Shown here: positions 48,862 to 58,396 of the stretch, piece by piece | Numbering within the stretch: position 1 is the stretch's first letter | How the letters are laid out: the number at the start of each line of letters is the position of its first letter | Assembly: GCF_023517795.1 (NCBI RefSeq) | Contig: NZ_CP082928.1 | Location: forward strand, 434,001 to 498,000 | Reading direction: 5' to 3' | DNA length: 64,000 bases | From: Pseudomonas fulva | Lineage (GTDB): Bacteria > Pseudomonadota > Gammaproteobacteria > Pseudomonadales > Pseudomonadaceae | Position numbers and translations under genes: made by a program | Notes under the pieces: model-generated | Databases searched by the model: none | What the model was told of the DNA's origin: nothing | The model's input: only the letters and a program-made list of their open reading frames with translations

Positions 48862-50232
48862 TCAGATCCGCACCCGGAATGCCGCACCGCCCAGCTCGGA
48901 GTCCTCGAGAAAGAGCTCGCCCTCGTAGCTTTCGATGATGTCCTTGACCACCGCGGTGCCGATGCCCTGCCCCGGGTGCTGGGCGTCCAGGCGCTCGCCA
49001 CGGCGGAGAATGCGCTCGCGCTGATCCACCGGCACGCCCGGCCCATCGTCCTCGACGCACAGCTGGCAGGTGCCGCCCTCGATTCGGGCGCTGACACGCA
49101 CCTGGCCCAGGCACAGGCGATAGGCGTTTTCCAGCAGGTTACCGAGCAGCTCCAGCAGCGCGGCACGCTCCATGGGAATTTCCAGCCAGGCATCGAACTG
49201 GCGCTGCACGCTGACCTGTTTGTCCCGGTAGACCTTGTCGAGCGCCTCGCAGAGGTTGTCCACCACGGTGGCCAGCGGCACCCGGTGACGGACCAGGCCG
49301 CTCTTGCGCAGGCTGGCGCGCTGCAGCTGATAGCCGATCTGCTGGCTCATGCGCTCGATCTGCCCCTGGAGGATCTGCGCCTGCTCGCGGTTCTCCGGCT
49401 TGCCGGCGATCACCTCCGTCGCCCCTTGCAACACCGACAGCGGCGTCTTCAGGCTGTGCGCCAGGTCGTCCAGGGAATGGCGGTAGCGCTCACGCTGCTG
49501 GCGTTCACTGTCCAGCAGGCGGTTCAGCGAGCCGGTCAGGCGCAGCAGCTCACGGGGATGATCATCGCTCAGCCGTTCGCGGGTGCCGCTCTCCACCTCA
49601 TCGAGTTCCTCGCGCAACCCGCGCAGGCTGCGAAAGCCCCAGGTCAGGCCGAACCACAACAGCCCCAGGAGCAGCAGCAGCGCACCACCGAGCCACAGAT
49701 ACAGCTGCTTGGTGAAATCGTTGTACAGCGCCTGGGTGTCGCTGGCCGGCTGCATGGTGACGATGCTGAACGCCGCGCTCTGCCCGCGCAGCAGCTTGAT
49801 TTCCACGTCATAGAGGTAGAACTCGCGGCCTTGACGGTCGGTGGTGCGCAGCAGTTCGTCGCCACGCCCGTCGTAACGCGGCTGGTAGGACACGGACATG
49901 TCCCGGGTCGACGGCGAGCGCCACACCAGTTGTCCGTCGCGGTCGTAGATGAAGCCCAGCAACTGGGCATCGGGCAGGTCGAATTCCTCGTCAGGCAGCT
50001 TGCTGGGCATGCGCAGCTTGCCGTCGTCGGTGCGGGCCGCGGATATCAACGCACCGGCATCGGCGGCCAGGCGCTTCTCGACGGATTTTTCCAGGGCGAT
50101 CAGAAAGGCGCCCTGCAGGGCCGGCAACAGCGCCAGCATGAACAGCACGGCGATCACCGTGCTGCCGAGCATCAGGCGCAGGCGCAGGGAGGACACCCAG
50201 TGCACTTTCAAGCGTGCCAGGCCTGAGGTCAC
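48862..50232 (-). CDS. phoQ: Sensor histidine kinase PhoQ
   Basis: Inner-membrane sensor of low Mg2+ and cationic peptides, and kinase/phosphatase of PhoP. It has 456 residues: a first helix (about 20-40), a periplasmic sensor domain (about 45-175; acidic patch DEEFDLPD), a second helix (about 178-198), a HAMP segment, the phospho-acceptor His259 in DDLAHSLKTPLS, and a HATPase domain ending GGAAFRVRI. The start is a GTG overlapping the phoP stop (GTGA). Confidence 0.95.
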   Translation of the reverse strand: MTSGLARLKVHWVSSLRLRLMLGSTVIAVLFMLALLPALQGAFLIALEKSVEKRLAADAGALISAARTDDGKLRMPSKLPDEEFDLPDAQLLGFIYDRDGQLVWRSPSTRDMSVSYQPRYDGRGDELLRTTDRQGREFYLYDVEIKLLRGQSAAFSIVTMQPASDTQALYNDFTKQLYLWLGGALLLLLGLLWFGLTWGFRSLRGLREELDEVESGTRERLSDDHPRELLRLTGSLNRLLDSERQQRERYRHSLDDLAHSLKTPLSVLQGATEVIAGKPENREQAQILQGQIERMSQQIGYQLQRASLRKSGLVRHRVPLATVVDNLCEALDKVYRDKQVSVQRQFDAWLEIPMERAALLELLGNLLENAYRLCLGQVRVSARIEGGTCQLCVEDDGPGVPVDQRERILRRGERLDAQHPGQGIGTAVVKDIIESYEGELFLEDSELGGAAFRVRI

Positions 50233-50906
50233 CGGCAGCGCTCGGTGAACAGATAGCCCTGGCCACGCACCGTTTCGATCGGTTTGAAGCCGTTGCAGCT
50301 TTCCAGCTTGCGGCGCAGGCGGCCGACCAGCACTTCGATGACGTTGGGATCGCGCTCCTCGTCATCGGGATACAGTTGCTCGATCAGCCGCTCCTTGGGC
50401 ACCACCTGCTGATGGTGGCGCATCAGGTACTCGAGGATGCGGTATTCGTAGGCGGTCAGGCCCATGCCCGCGCCATCGATCAGCGCCTGCTTGCGGTTCA
50501 TGTCGAGCAACAGGGGGCCTGCTTCGATGGTCGACTGGATAAAGCCGGAGGAGCGGCGCAGCAGCGCATTGAGGCGTGCCTCGAGCTCTTCGAACTGGAA
50601 GGGTTTGACCACGTAATCGTCGGCACCGGAAGCCAGGCCCTCGACCTTGTCCTGCCAGTTGCCGCGGGCGGTGAGAATCAGGATGGGAAAGGTCTTGTCG
50701 CGGCTGCGCAACTGACGGATCAGATCCAGACCGCTGATACCTGGCAGACCGAGATCGATCACCGCCAGGTCATGGTGGTATTCATCGACGCGATACAGCG
50801 CCTCCTCGGCGTTGGCGACCGCGTCCACCACGTGGCCTTGTTCGCCGAGTCGGGTATAGAGATGATGGCGCAGCAGCGCTTCATCCTCCACGACCAGCAA
50901 TTTCAT
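50229..50906 (-). CDS. phoP: Response regulator PhoP
   Basis: OmpR-family DNA-binding regulator of Mg2+ limitation and polymyxin/LPS modification genes. It has 225 residues. The receiver domain's phospho-acceptor is Asp51 (HDLAVIDLGLPG), with Lys at DYVVKPFQ; the C-terminal winged helix contains DPNVIEVLVGRLRRKL. It is the second gene of oprH-phoP-phoQ, but a 236-base gap separates it from oprH and contains a palindromic repeat. Confidence 0.96.
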   Translation of the reverse strand: MKLLVVEDEALLRHHLYTRLGEQGHVVDAVANAEEALYRVDEYHHDLAVIDLGLPGISGLDLIRQLRSRDKTFPILILTARGNWQDKVEGLASGADDYVVKPFQFEELEARLNALLRRSSGFIQSTIEAGPLLLDMNRKQALIDGAGMGLTAYEYRILEYLMRHHQQVVPKERLIEQLYPDDEERDPNVIEVLVGRLRRKLESCNGFKPIETVRGQGYLFTERCR

Positions 50907-50977
50907 CGTTGCATGCCCTCTTCGTTCTGAAACGGCAACAAGCTCGAACCATCAATTTAATAATCTTGCGAGCTAGA

Positions 50978-51118
50978 GCCCTGCAAGGCAAAAACCGGCG
51001 AGAAAGCGGAGTGTACTTTTGTACATGAGCATTACTCGCTTCGCTCGCTCCTCCGGAGCCGCACTGAAGTGCGTTAGCCGCAAGCGGCTTTCCGAGCCTG
51101 TTTTTAACGCTGCAGGGC
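50978..51118. repeat. MITE-like palindromic repeat inside the oprH-phoPQ operon
   Basis: A 141-base element with imperfect terminal inverted repeats: GCCCTGCAAGGCAAAAAC (50978-50995) and GTTTTTAACGCTGCAGGGC (51100-51118). Inside are short palindromes TGTAC-TTTT-GTACA (51012-51025), CTCCGGAG (51051-51058), GCACT-GA-AGTGC (51061-51072) and AGCCGC-AA-GCGGCT (51076-51089). It has no coding capacity. I recall related elements as dispersed repeats in Pseudomonas genomes. Confidence 0.8.
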
Positions 51119-51142
51119 CGACGCGCAGCTGATTATGGCGAC

Positions 51143-51751
51143 TTAGAACTTGTAGTTGGCACCCAGGTACCACTGCCCGCTGCTATGCAGATCGAGGGAG
51201 CCGACCTTGCCTTCGCCGTGCGGGGCGAATTCGGTGCTGGCATTGGTGCGCAGGTAACGGTAGCCGCCTTCGATGGAGGCGTTCTCGTTGACTTCCTGCA
51301 GCAGGCCTGCCTGCAAGCCGGCAGCATACCCGACATTGGTGTCACGCGAGACACCGGGGCTGTTCTGCTCCAGCTTGACCAGACCCAGGGTGCCACCGCC
51401 GAACAGCTTGGTGCCGTTCTCGTTCAGCGGCAGGAAGGCGTCGTAGCTGCCGAGCAGATTCTGCTGGCGCAGCTTGAGGCCATCGTTGCTGCCGGAGATG
51501 TATTCATAGGTGGCGTAGTAACGGCCGACGTCGTTCTGCTGACCGGCGCGCACGCCCCAGGTGCTGGTGTTGTTGATCACACCGTCGAAGTTCGGATCAC
51601 CCAGGTTGGCATTCAGCGCCGAGGACTTCTGGATGTTGTTGCTGGTCTGGCCCCAGGTGAAGCCGGCGAAGTTGTTGTCGGCATGGGCAGTGGACGCAGC
51701 GCCGACGACCAGGGAAGTTGCCAGAGCCAGTTTGGTCAGAGTCGCTTTCAT
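51143..51751 (-). CDS. oprH: Outer membrane protein OprH
   Basis: Small eight-stranded beta-barrel that binds LPS and stabilises the outer membrane when Mg2+ is scarce. It has 202 residues: signal peptide (about 1-24, ending AHA), alternating strands such as RYYATYEYIS and YAAGLQAGLL, and a C-terminal aromatic strand ending in Phe (YLGANYKF). The sequence follows P. aeruginosa OprH closely. It is the first gene of oprH-phoP-phoQ, with four PhoP half-sites upstream. Confidence 0.93.
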   Translation of the reverse strand: MKATLTKLALATSLVVGAASTAHADNNFAGFTWGQTSNNIQKSSALNANLGDPNFDGVINNTSTWGVRAGQQNDVGRYYATYEYISGSNDGLKLRQQNLLGSYDAFLPLNENGTKLFGGGTLGLVKLEQNSPGVSRDTNVGYAAGLQAGLLQEVNENASIEGGYRYLRTNASTEFAPHGEGKVGSLDLHSSGQWYLGANYKF

Positions 51752-51795
51752 GGAGATGCCTCTCGATTGGCAGTGGGTTAAGGAAGAACTCGGGA

Positions 51796-51854
51796 ATCAT
51801 CCTGCCCGACGGCGACTGAACACCTCCTGAACCCTTGCTGAACCTCACCTGAAC
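51796..51854 (-). promoter_or_regulatory. oprH promoter with four phased PhoP half-sites
   Basis: On the minus strand the hexamer GTTCAG occurs four times, at 51854-51849, 51843-51838, 51832-51827 and 51821-51816, at exact 11-base steps. This matches the Pseudomonas PhoP box of direct repeats with five-base spacers. A GATGAT at 51801-51796 is a possible -10. Confidence 0.88.
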
Positions 51855-51904
51855 GATGGGCAAGACCGTTTTTCTCCGGCTGCCACGGGGTAACGGCCCA
51901 GTCA

Positions 51905-51945
51905 TTGACCCGGATCAATACCCCGCTGGCCAGTGCGACTAAGGT
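51905..51945 (+). promoter_or_regulatory. Anr/Dnr box and promoter of nap operon
   Basis: TTGAC-CCGG-ATCAA (51905-51918) is a near-consensus FNR-type site. TAAGGT (51940-51945) is a fitting -10 for a start near 51953, which puts the box centre at about -41.5 as in class II activation. Confidence 0.78.
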
Positions 51946-52044
51946 CGGGCTTAACGACCAGAGACCGTCAGATTGCCAGCGCCAGAGGCGCTGCCTTCCT
52001 CAATGACGGCATGTCCAATCAGCCTGACCGATGAAGAACTGCCC

Positions 52045-52212
52045 ATGCCCAGCCCATCCGAAGACACCGGGGGCAAACGCCGCGAACGCCGGTTGTTTGT
52101 GTTCCTGGTGATATTCCTCTTCCCGCTGCTTTCCGTGGCCCTCGTCGGCGCCTACGGCTTCGCCGTGTGGTTCCTGCAGATGCTCTTCGGCCCGCCCGGC
52201 CCGCTCAACTGA
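52045..52212 (+). CDS. napE: NapE small membrane protein
   Basis: Protein of 55 residues: a short polar N-terminus with KRRERRLF followed by one membrane helix (about 18-42) and the tail FGPPGPLN, as in NapE. Its role in nitrate reduction is unsettled. I chose the ATG at 52045 because the protein then has the usual length; an ATG at 52003 would add 14 residues, and neither start has a strong ribosome site. It is the first gene of napEDABC. Confidence 0.8.
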   Translation: MPSPSEDTGGKRRERRLFVFLVIFLFPLLSVALVGAYGFAVWFLQMLFGPPGPLN

Positions 52213-52236
52213 CCCCTCGGCTTACAGGAGCCCGTC

Positions 52237-52497
52237 ATGGACGCCCCCCTGCACATCGCCAGCTTCATCGTGCATGCCCGCCCCGAGCAGCTCGATGCGG
52301 TACTCGCCAACCTGCGCCTGCTCGACGATCTGGACGTGCACCAGCACAGCCCGGAAGGCAAGGCGGTGGTGGTGATCGAGGCGGTCGACGAAACACTCAT
52401 TCTGCAGCGTATCGACCAGGTCAACGCGCTGCCGGGCGTGCTCAACGCCGCGCTGATCTACCACGAATGCCTCACCCCGGAAGGAGCCGCTCAATGA
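52237..52497 (+). CDS. napD: NapD chaperone of periplasmic nitrate reductase
   Basis: Cytoplasmic protein of 86 residues with a ferredoxin-like fold that binds the twin-arginine signal of NapA and prevents early export. [17 protein letters not shown] and a second similar half, with [13 protein letters not shown], are typical. It follows napE by 24 bases, with no napF between. The stop overlaps the napA start (ATGA). Confidence 0.9.
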   Translation: MDAPLHIASFIVHARPEQLDAVLANLRLLDDLDVHQHSPEGKAVVVIEAVDETLILQRIDQVNALPGVLNAALIYHECLTPEGAAQ

Positions 52498-54998
52498 GCA
52501 TGACCCGCCGCGAATTCACCAAGGCCCAGGCCGCAGCCATCGCTGCCGCCGCCGCCGGCCTGCCGTTCGCCTCCACCGCCAGCAACCTGGTCGCCGACGC
52601 GGAAAACACCCGCCTGGACTGGAACAAGGCACCCTGCCGCTTCTGCGGCACCGGCTGCAGCGTGATGGTCGCCACCCGCGACAACCGCGTGGTGGCCACC
52701 CACGGCGACATCAAGGCCGAGGTCAACCGCGGCCTGAACTGCGTCAAGGGCTACTTCCTGTCGAAGATCATGTACGGCGTCGACCGCCTGACCACACCCT
52801 TGCTGCGCATGAAGAACGGCGTCTACGACAAACAGGGTGAATTCCAGCCGATAGGCTGGGAGCAGGCCTTCGACATCATGGAGGAGAAGTTCAAGGCAGC
52901 CCTGCGCGAGCACGGCCCCCAGGCCGTGGGCATGTTCGGCTCTGGGCAGTGGACGATCTGGGAAGGCTACGCCGCCAACAAGCTGATGAAGGCCGGCTTT
53001 CGCAGCAACAACATCGACCCCAACGCGCGCCATTGCATGGCCTCGGCGGTGATGGGCTTCATGCGCACCTTCGGCATGGACGAGCCGATGGGCTGCTACG
53101 ACGACATCGAGGCCACCGACAGCTTCGTGCTGTGGGGCTCGAACATGGCCGAGATGCACCCGGTGCTGTGGAGCCGGGTCACCGACCGGCGCCTGAGCAA
53201 GCCCGGCGTCAAGGTCGCCGTGCTGTCGACCTTCGAGCACCGCAGCTTCGACCTGGCCGACATCCCCATGGTGTTCAAGCCGCAGACCGACCTGCTGATC
53301 CTCAACTACATCGCCAACCACATCATCCAGAGCGGCGCGGTGAATCAGGAATTCGTCAAGCGCCACACCCGCTTCGCCCTCGGCGCCGACGACATCGGCT
53401 ACGGCCTGCGCCCGGACAACCCGCTGGAGGTCAAAGCCAGGAACGCGAAGAATGCCAACACCTGGAGCGACCTGTCGTTCGAGCAGTTCGCCGCCTTCGT
53501 CAAACCCTACACCCTGGAGCGCGCCGCCAGGGAATCGGGGGTGCCCGCCGAACGCCTCAAGGCGCTGGCCGAGCTGTACGCCGACCCGCAGCGCAAGGTG
53601 GTGTCGTTCTGGACCATGGGCTTCAACCAGCACACCCGCGGCGTGTGGGCCAACAACCTGATCTACAACATCCATTTGCTGACAGGCAAGATCAGCGAGC
53701 CGGGCAACAGCCCCTTCTCGCTGACCGGCCAGCCGTCGGCCTGCGGCACCGCCCGCGAAGTCGGCACCTTCTCCCATCGCCTGCCCGCCGATCTGGTGGT
53801 GACCAACCCGAAACACCGCGCCACCGCCGAGAAGATCTGGAAGCTGCCCGCCGGCACCATCCAGGAAAAGCCCGGCGTCCACGCCGTGGAGCAGAGCCGC
53901 ATGCTCAAGGACGGCGTGCTCAAGGTGTACTGGACCCAGGTCAGCAACAACATGCAGGCCGGCCCCAACATCATGCAGGAAGTGCTGCCGGGCTGGCGCA
54001 AGCCGGACAACTTCGTGATCGTCTCCGACGTCTACCCGACCGTCTCGGCCCAGGCCGCCGACCTGATTCTGCCCAGCGCCATGTGGGTCGAGAAGGAAGG
54101 CGCCTACGGCAACGCCGAGCGCCGCACGCAGTTCTGGCATCAACTGGTCGGCGCACCGGGTGAGGCGAAATCCGACCTGTGGCAGCTGGTGGAATTCTCC
54201 AAGCGCTTCACCACCGATGAGGTCTGGCCCGCCGAACTGCTCGCCAAGATGCCGCAGCTCAAGGGCAAGACGCTCTATGAGGTGCTGTACAGGAACGGCC
54301 AGGTCGACGCCTTCCCGGCCGAACAGCTGGAAAAGGGCTTTCGCAACGACGAGGCGGAGGCCTTCGGCTTCTACCTGCAGAAGGGCCTGTTCGAGGAGTA
54401 CGCCCAGTTCGGCCGCGGCCATGGCCACGACCTGGCGCCCTTCGACCGCTACCACAGCGAACGCGGCCTGCGCTGGCCGGTGGTCGAGGGTTCGGAAACC
54501 CGCTGGCGCTACCGCGAGGGCCACGACCCCTACGTGGCCAAGGGCAGCGAGGTGCAGTTCTACGGCTACCCGGACAACCGCGCGATCATCTTCGCCCTGC
54601 CCTACGAGCCGCCGGCCGAGGCGCCGGACGACGACTACCCGTTCTGGCTCAGCACCGGCCGTGTGCTCGAACACTGGCACACCGGCAGCATGACCCAGCG
54701 CGTCGACGAGCTGCACCGCGCCGTGCCCGATGCCCTGGTGTACATGCACCCCGATGACGCCAAGGCCCTCAACGCCCGGCGCGGCAGCGAGGTGAAGGTG
54801 ATCAGCCGGCGCGGCGAGATCCGCGCACGCATCGAGACCCGCGGGCGCAACAAGCCGCCCCGGGGCCTGGTGTTCGTGCCCTTCTTCGACGCCAACAAGC
54901 TGATCAACAAGGTCACCCTGGACGCCACCGACCCGATCTCCAAGCAGACCGACTACAAGAAGTGCGCGGTGAAGATCCAGTTGATCAGCGCGGCATGA
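52494..54998 (+). CDS. napA: Periplasmic nitrate reductase catalytic subunit
   Basis: Bis-MGD molybdoenzyme reducing nitrate to nitrite in the periplasm. It has 834 residues. The twin-arginine signal has TRREFTK (4-10). A 4Fe-4S cluster is held by Cys48, Cys51, Cys55 and Cys83, and Cys181 (NARHCMAS) is the molybdenum ligand. The C-terminal domain has [12 protein letters not shown]. It needs MobA, encoded at 45484, for its cofactor. All motifs are intact. Confidence 0.97.
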   Translation: MSMTRREFTKAQAAAIAAAAAGLPFASTASNLVADAENTRLDWNKAPCRFCGTGCSVMVATRDNRVVATHGDIKAEVNRGLNCVKGYFLSKIMYGVDRLTTPLLRMKNGVYDKQGEFQPIGWEQAFDIMEEKFKAALREHGPQAVGMFGSGQWTIWEGYAANKLMKAGFRSNNIDPNARHCMASAVMGFMRTFGMDEPMGCYDDIEATDSFVLWGSNMAEMHPVLWSRVTDRRLSKPGVKVAVLSTFEHRSFDLADIPMVFKPQTDLLILNYIANHIIQSGAVNQEFVKRHTRFALGADDIGYGLRPDNPLEVKARNAKNANTWSDLSFEQFAAFVKPYTLERAARESGVPAERLKALAELYADPQRKVVSFWTMGFNQHTRGVWANNLIYNIHLLTGKISEPGNSPFSLTGQPSACGTAREVGTFSHRLPADLVVTNPKHRATAEKIWKLPAGTIQEKPGVHAVEQSRMLKDGVLKVYWTQVSNNMQAGPNIMQEVLPGWRKPDNFVIVSDVYPTVSAQAADLILPSAMWVEKEGAYGNAERRTQFWHQLVGAPGEAKSDLWQLVEFSKRFTTDEVWPAELLAKMPQLKGKTLYEVLYRNGQVDAFPAEQLEKGFRNDEAEAFGFYLQKGLFEEYAQFGRGHGHDLAPFDRYHSERGLRWPVVEGSETRWRYREGHDPYVAKGSEVQFYGYPDNRAIIFALPYEPPAEAPDDDYPFWLSTGRVLEHWHTGSMTQRVDELHRAVPDALVYMHPDDAKALNARRGSEVKVISRRGEIRARIETRGRNKPPRGLVFVPFFDANKLINKVTLDATDPISKQTDYKKCAVKIQLISAA

Positions 54999-55009
54999 GG
55001 AGCTCAGCC

Positions 55010-55495
55010 ATGAAACTGCGTTATCTGCCCCTGCTGCTGCTCGCCGTGTTCGGCGTGGCGGTGGCCGCCGACCTCAGCTACCCGCTCGATGCGCCGGCAC
55101 CGGACGGGCGCCGCCCTGGCGGCACCCTGACCCAGGAATTCCCGGCACCACGCATCGCCCCCGAGGAGAACAAGGACATCCGCCGCGAGCGCAACTACCC
55201 CGAGCAACCGCCGACCATTCCCCACACCATCGCCGGTTATCAGGTGGACAAGTACGGCAACCGCTGCATGGCCTGCCACAGCCGCGCCAACAGCGCGCGC
55301 AGCCAGGCGCCGATGATCAGCATCACCCACTACATGGACCGCGACGGCCAGGCCCTGGCCGCCATGTCGCCGCGCCGCTACTTCTGTACCCAGTGCCACG
55401 TCACCCAGGCCGAGGTGAAGCCGCTGGTGGAGAACGGTTTCAAGAACATCGACCAGCTCCTGCAGGACGAAAACCAACCTGCCGGGCACCGCTGA
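55010..55495 (+). CDS. napB: Diheme cytochrome NapB
   Basis: Periplasmic electron-transfer subunit of NapAB, 161 residues. The signal peptide (about 1-20, ending AVAA) is followed by two c-type heme motifs, CMACH (86-90) and CTQCH (126-130), with two conserved histidines in between as axial ligands. I chose the ATG at 55010 with GAGG upstream. It starts 11 bases after the napA stop. Confidence 0.95.
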   Translation: MKLRYLPLLLLAVFGVAVAADLSYPLDAPAPDGRRPGGTLTQEFPAPRIAPEENKDIRRERNYPEQPPTIPHTIAGYQVDKYGNRCMACHSRANSARSQAPMISITHYMDRDGQALAAMSPRRYFCTQCHVTQAEVKPLVENGFKNIDQLLQDENQPAGHR

Positions 55496-55504
55496 GGAGG
55501 CATC

Positions 55505-56101
55505 ATGAAATCGCTGCTTGCCTTGCTCGGTCGCTACTGGAGGGTCCTGCGCCGCCCCAGCGTGCACTACAGCCTGGGTTTTCTGACCCTGGGCGGTTTC
55601 ATCGCCGGGATCATCTTCTGGGGCGGTTTCAACACCGCGCTGGAGGCCACCAACACCGAGCAGTTCTGCACTTCCTGCCACGAGATGCGCGACAACGTGT
55701 TCGTCGAGCTGCAGGACACCATCCACTACAACAACCGCTCCGGGGTGCGCGCCACCTGCCCGGACTGCCACGTGCCGCACCAGTGGACGGACAAGATCGC
55801 CCGCAAGATGCAGGCCTCCAAGGAGGTGTGGGGCAAGATCTTCGGCACCATCAACACCCGCGAGAAATTCCTCGACAAGCGCCGCGAGCTGGCCGAGCAC
55901 GAGTGGGCGCGCCTGAAGGCCAACGACTCGCTGGAATGCCGCAACTGTCACAACTTCGACTTCATGGACTTCACCCGCCAGAGCAAGCGCGCCGCGCAGA
56001 TGCACTCCACGGCCCTGGCCAACGGCGAAGCCACCTGCATCGACTGCCACAAGGGCATCGCCCACAAGCTGCCGGACATGCACGGCGTGCCCGGCTGGTA
56101 A
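55505..56101 (+). CDS. napC: Tetraheme quinol dehydrogenase NapC
   Basis: NapC/NirT-type membrane-anchored cytochrome that oxidises quinol and reduces NapB. It has 198 residues: an N-terminal anchor helix (about 22-44) and four heme motifs, CTSCH (55-59), CPDCH (85-89), CRNCH (145-149) and CIDCH (178-182). It ends the napEDABC operon, with no napGH. Confidence 0.96.
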   Translation: MKSLLALLGRYWRVLRRPSVHYSLGFLTLGGFIAGIIFWGGFNTALEATNTEQFCTSCHEMRDNVFVELQDTIHYNNRSGVRATCPDCHVPHQWTDKIARKMQASKEVWGKIFGTINTREKFLDKRRELAEHEWARLKANDSLECRNCHNFDFMDFTRQSKRAAQMHSTALANGEATCIDCHKGIAHKLPDMHGVPGW

Positions 56102-56122
56102 GCGGACGGCCGGCACGGCAAA

Positions 56123-56845
56123 ATGCCGGCCATGACCGCTCCCCCTCTGCCCCGCTGCTGCACGCCTCTCGACGATCATTGGCCGTTCGCCCGGCCATTG
56201 GCCGGTGCGCATCTGATCAGCACCCGCTTCGACCCGACCCTGCTCGCTGATGATGACTACAGGGCCGCGGGCGTGCCGGCGGTTCGCGGTGTGGCCAAGC
56301 GCCAGGCCGAACACCTGGCCGGCCGCCTGTGTGCACGCGAGGCCCTGTATCGGCTCACCGGCGTGGCCAGCGTGCCGCCGGTCGGCGAGGATCGCGCACC
56401 GCAGTGGCCAGCGCAGGTCAGCGGCTCGATCACCCACGGCCAGGGCTGGGCCGCCGCCATCGCCGCGGCCACTGGCCAGTGGCGCGGCCTGGGCCTGGAT
56501 GTCGAGGAGGTGCTGTCGAGCGAGCGTGCCGAGCGCCTGGTGGGCGAGATTCTCAGCGCAGACGAACTGACCCGCATCGCCGGGCTAAGCCCCGAGCAAC
56601 GCGCCTGGCGGATCAGCCTGACCTTCTCGTTCAAGGAAAGCCTGTTCAAGGCCCTCTACCCGCTGGTGCTGACGCGCTTCTATTTCCAGGATGCCGAACT
56701 GCTCAGCCTCGACCCAAACGAGCAAACCGCGCGCCTGCGCCTGCTTATCGACCTCAGTGAAGACTGGCCAGCTGGCAGCGAACTGTGCGGCCACTACGCC
56801 GAGCTGGACGGGCAGATCCTCAGCCTGGTGGCCATCGCGGCGTAG
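56123..56845 (+). CDS. pcpS: 4'-phosphopantetheinyl transferase PcpS
   Basis: Transfers phosphopantetheine from CoA to carrier proteins; in Pseudomonas one enzyme serves fatty acid ACP and siderophore synthetases. It has 240 residues. Motifs GLDVEEV and FSFKESLFKALYP are the Mg and catalytic parts. An EntD-like N-terminus (CTPLDDHWPF) is present. I kept the ATG at 56123 because the N-terminus then aligns with P. aeruginosa PcpS in length, although a GCCGGCA hairpin (56109-56130) overlaps it and a second ATG lies at 56132. Confidence 0.92.
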   Translation: MPAMTAPPLPRCCTPLDDHWPFARPLAGAHLISTRFDPTLLADDDYRAAGVPAVRGVAKRQAEHLAGRLCAREALYRLTGVASVPPVGEDRAPQWPAQVSGSITHGQGWAAAIAAATGQWRGLGLDVEEVLSSERAERLVGEILSADELTRIAGLSPEQRAWRISLTFSFKESLFKALYPLVLTRFYFQDAELLSLDPNEQTARLRLLIDLSEDWPAGSELCGHYAELDGQILSLVAIAA

Positions 56846-56853
56846 GCAGTGAT

Positions 56854-56949
56854 GGTGGGCCAAAGCCCACCCTACGGAACTGGTTCTGTGAGTACCGAGA
56901 TAAGGTCATGCGCGATTTCACCCTGTGGGAGCGCGCCGTGCGCGCGACA
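56854..56949. repeat. Intergenic hairpin and REP-like unit after pcpS
   Basis: A perfect hairpin GGTGGGC-CAAA-GCCCACC (56854-56871) lies just after pcpS, and a REP-type half GTGGGAGCGCGCCGTGCGCG begins at 56925. The same half unit recurs at 63833. The rest of the gap to apeB contains a degenerate GTAGGATGGGC...GCCCATCA inverted pattern (56964-57001). Confidence 0.65.
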
Positions 56950-57099
56950 TCAAGGATACCCAGCGTAGGATGGGCAGGGCCACATAGGTGCCAGCCCATC
57001 AATGCGTAGCCTGCGCTCAACACGGGCTACTGCTCTCAAACGCCAACAGCGCCGCGGGCAAATCCGATAAACTCGGCACATTGCCGTCCGGAGTGCCCC

Positions 57100-58389
57100 A
57101 TGCGCGAAGAATTGAATCAAGGCCTGCTCGACTTTCTCAACGCCTCCCCTACACCCTTCCATGCCACCAGCAGCCTGGCCATGCGCCTCGAGGCCGCCGG
57201 TTATCGCCAGCTCGACGAGCGCGCGCCCTGGTACACCGAAGCCGGTGGCCGCTACTACGTGACCCGTAACGATTCCTCGATCATCGCCTTCAAGCTCGGC
57301 ACCCGCTCGCCGGTCGACGGTGGCGTGCGCCTGGTCGGCGCCCATACCGACAGCCCCTGCCTACGCGTCAAGCCCAACCCCGAGCTGGAGCGTCAGGGCT
57401 ACTTCCAGCTCGGCGTCGAGGTTTACGGTGGCGCGCTGCTCGCCCCCTGGTTCGACCGCGACCTGTCCCTGGCCGGCCGGGTGACCTATCGCCGCGACGG
57501 CAAGGTGGAAAGCGCGCTGATCGACTTCTACCAGCCCATCGCCGTGATCCCCAGCCTGGCCATCCACCTCAATCGCGAAGCCAACCAGGGCTGGGCGATC
57601 AACGCGCAGAACGAGCTGCCGCCGATCCTCGCCCAGCTGGCCGGTGCCGAGGGTGCCGACTTCCGCGCCCTGCTCAGCGAACAGCTGGCCATGGAGCACG
57701 ACTTCAACGCCGATGCGGTGCTCGATTACGAGCTGAGCTTCTACGACACCCAGAGCGCCGCCGTGGTGGGTCTGAACCAGGACTTCATCGCCAGTGCGCG
57801 CCTCGATAACCTGCTGTCCTGCTACGCCGGCCTGCAGGCGTTGCTGGACTCAGGTGACGAAGAAACCTGCGTGCTGGTGTGCACCGACCACGAAGAGGTC
57901 GGCTCCAGCTCGGCGTGCGGCGCCGATGGCCCGATGCTCGAGCAGGTGCTGCGCCGCGTGCTGCCCCAGGGTGACGACTTCGTGCGCACCATCCAGCGTT
58001 CGCTGCTGGTCTCGGCCGACAACGCCCACGGCGTGCACCCCAACTACGAGGCCAAGCACGACGGCAACCACGGGCCCAAGCTCAACGCCGGCCCGGTGAT
58101 CAAGATCAACAGCAACCAGCGCTACGCCACCAACAGCGAAACCGCCGGCTTCTTCCGCCACCTGTGCCTGGAAAACGAAGTGCCGGTACAGAGCTTCGTG
58201 ACCCGCAGCGACATGGGTTGTGGTTCGACCATCGGCCCGATCACCGCCAGCCAGCTGGGCGTGCGCACCGTGGACATCGGCCTGCCGACCTTCGCCATGC
58301 ACTCGATCCGCGAGCTGGCCGGCAGCCAGGACCTGGCCCACCTGGTGAAAGTGCTGGGCGCCTTCTACAACAGCCATGACCTGCCCTGA
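57100..58389 (+). CDS. apeB: M18-family aspartyl aminopeptidase
   Basis: Cytoplasmic zinc aminopeptidase of 429 residues that removes N-terminal acidic residues. Metal ligands appear in VGAHTDSPC (His/Asp) and in [11 protein letters not shown] (Asp, Glu, Glu), with a late GCGSTIGP and HSIRE. It is typical in length and has a good ribosome site (CGGAG). gmhA begins seven bases after its stop, so the two may be co-transcribed. Confidence 0.94.
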   Translation: MREELNQGLLDFLNASPTPFHATSSLAMRLEAAGYRQLDERAPWYTEAGGRYYVTRNDSSIIAFKLGTRSPVDGGVRLVGAHTDSPCLRVKPNPELERQGYFQLGVEVYGGALLAPWFDRDLSLAGRVTYRRDGKVESALIDFYQPIAVIPSLAIHLNREANQGWAINAQNELPPILAQLAGAEGADFRALLSEQLAMEHDFNADAVLDYELSFYDTQSAAVVGLNQDFIASARLDNLLSCYAGLQALLDSGDEETCVLVCTDHEEVGSSSACGADGPMLEQVLRRVLPQGDDFVRTIQRSLLVSADNAHGVHPNYEAKHDGNHGPKLNAGPVIKINSNQRYATNSETAGFFRHLCLENEVPVQSFVTRSDMGCGSTIGPITASQLGVRTVDIGLPTFAMHSIRELAGSQDLAHLVKVLGAFYNSHDLP

Positions 58390-58396
58390 GGCGACC

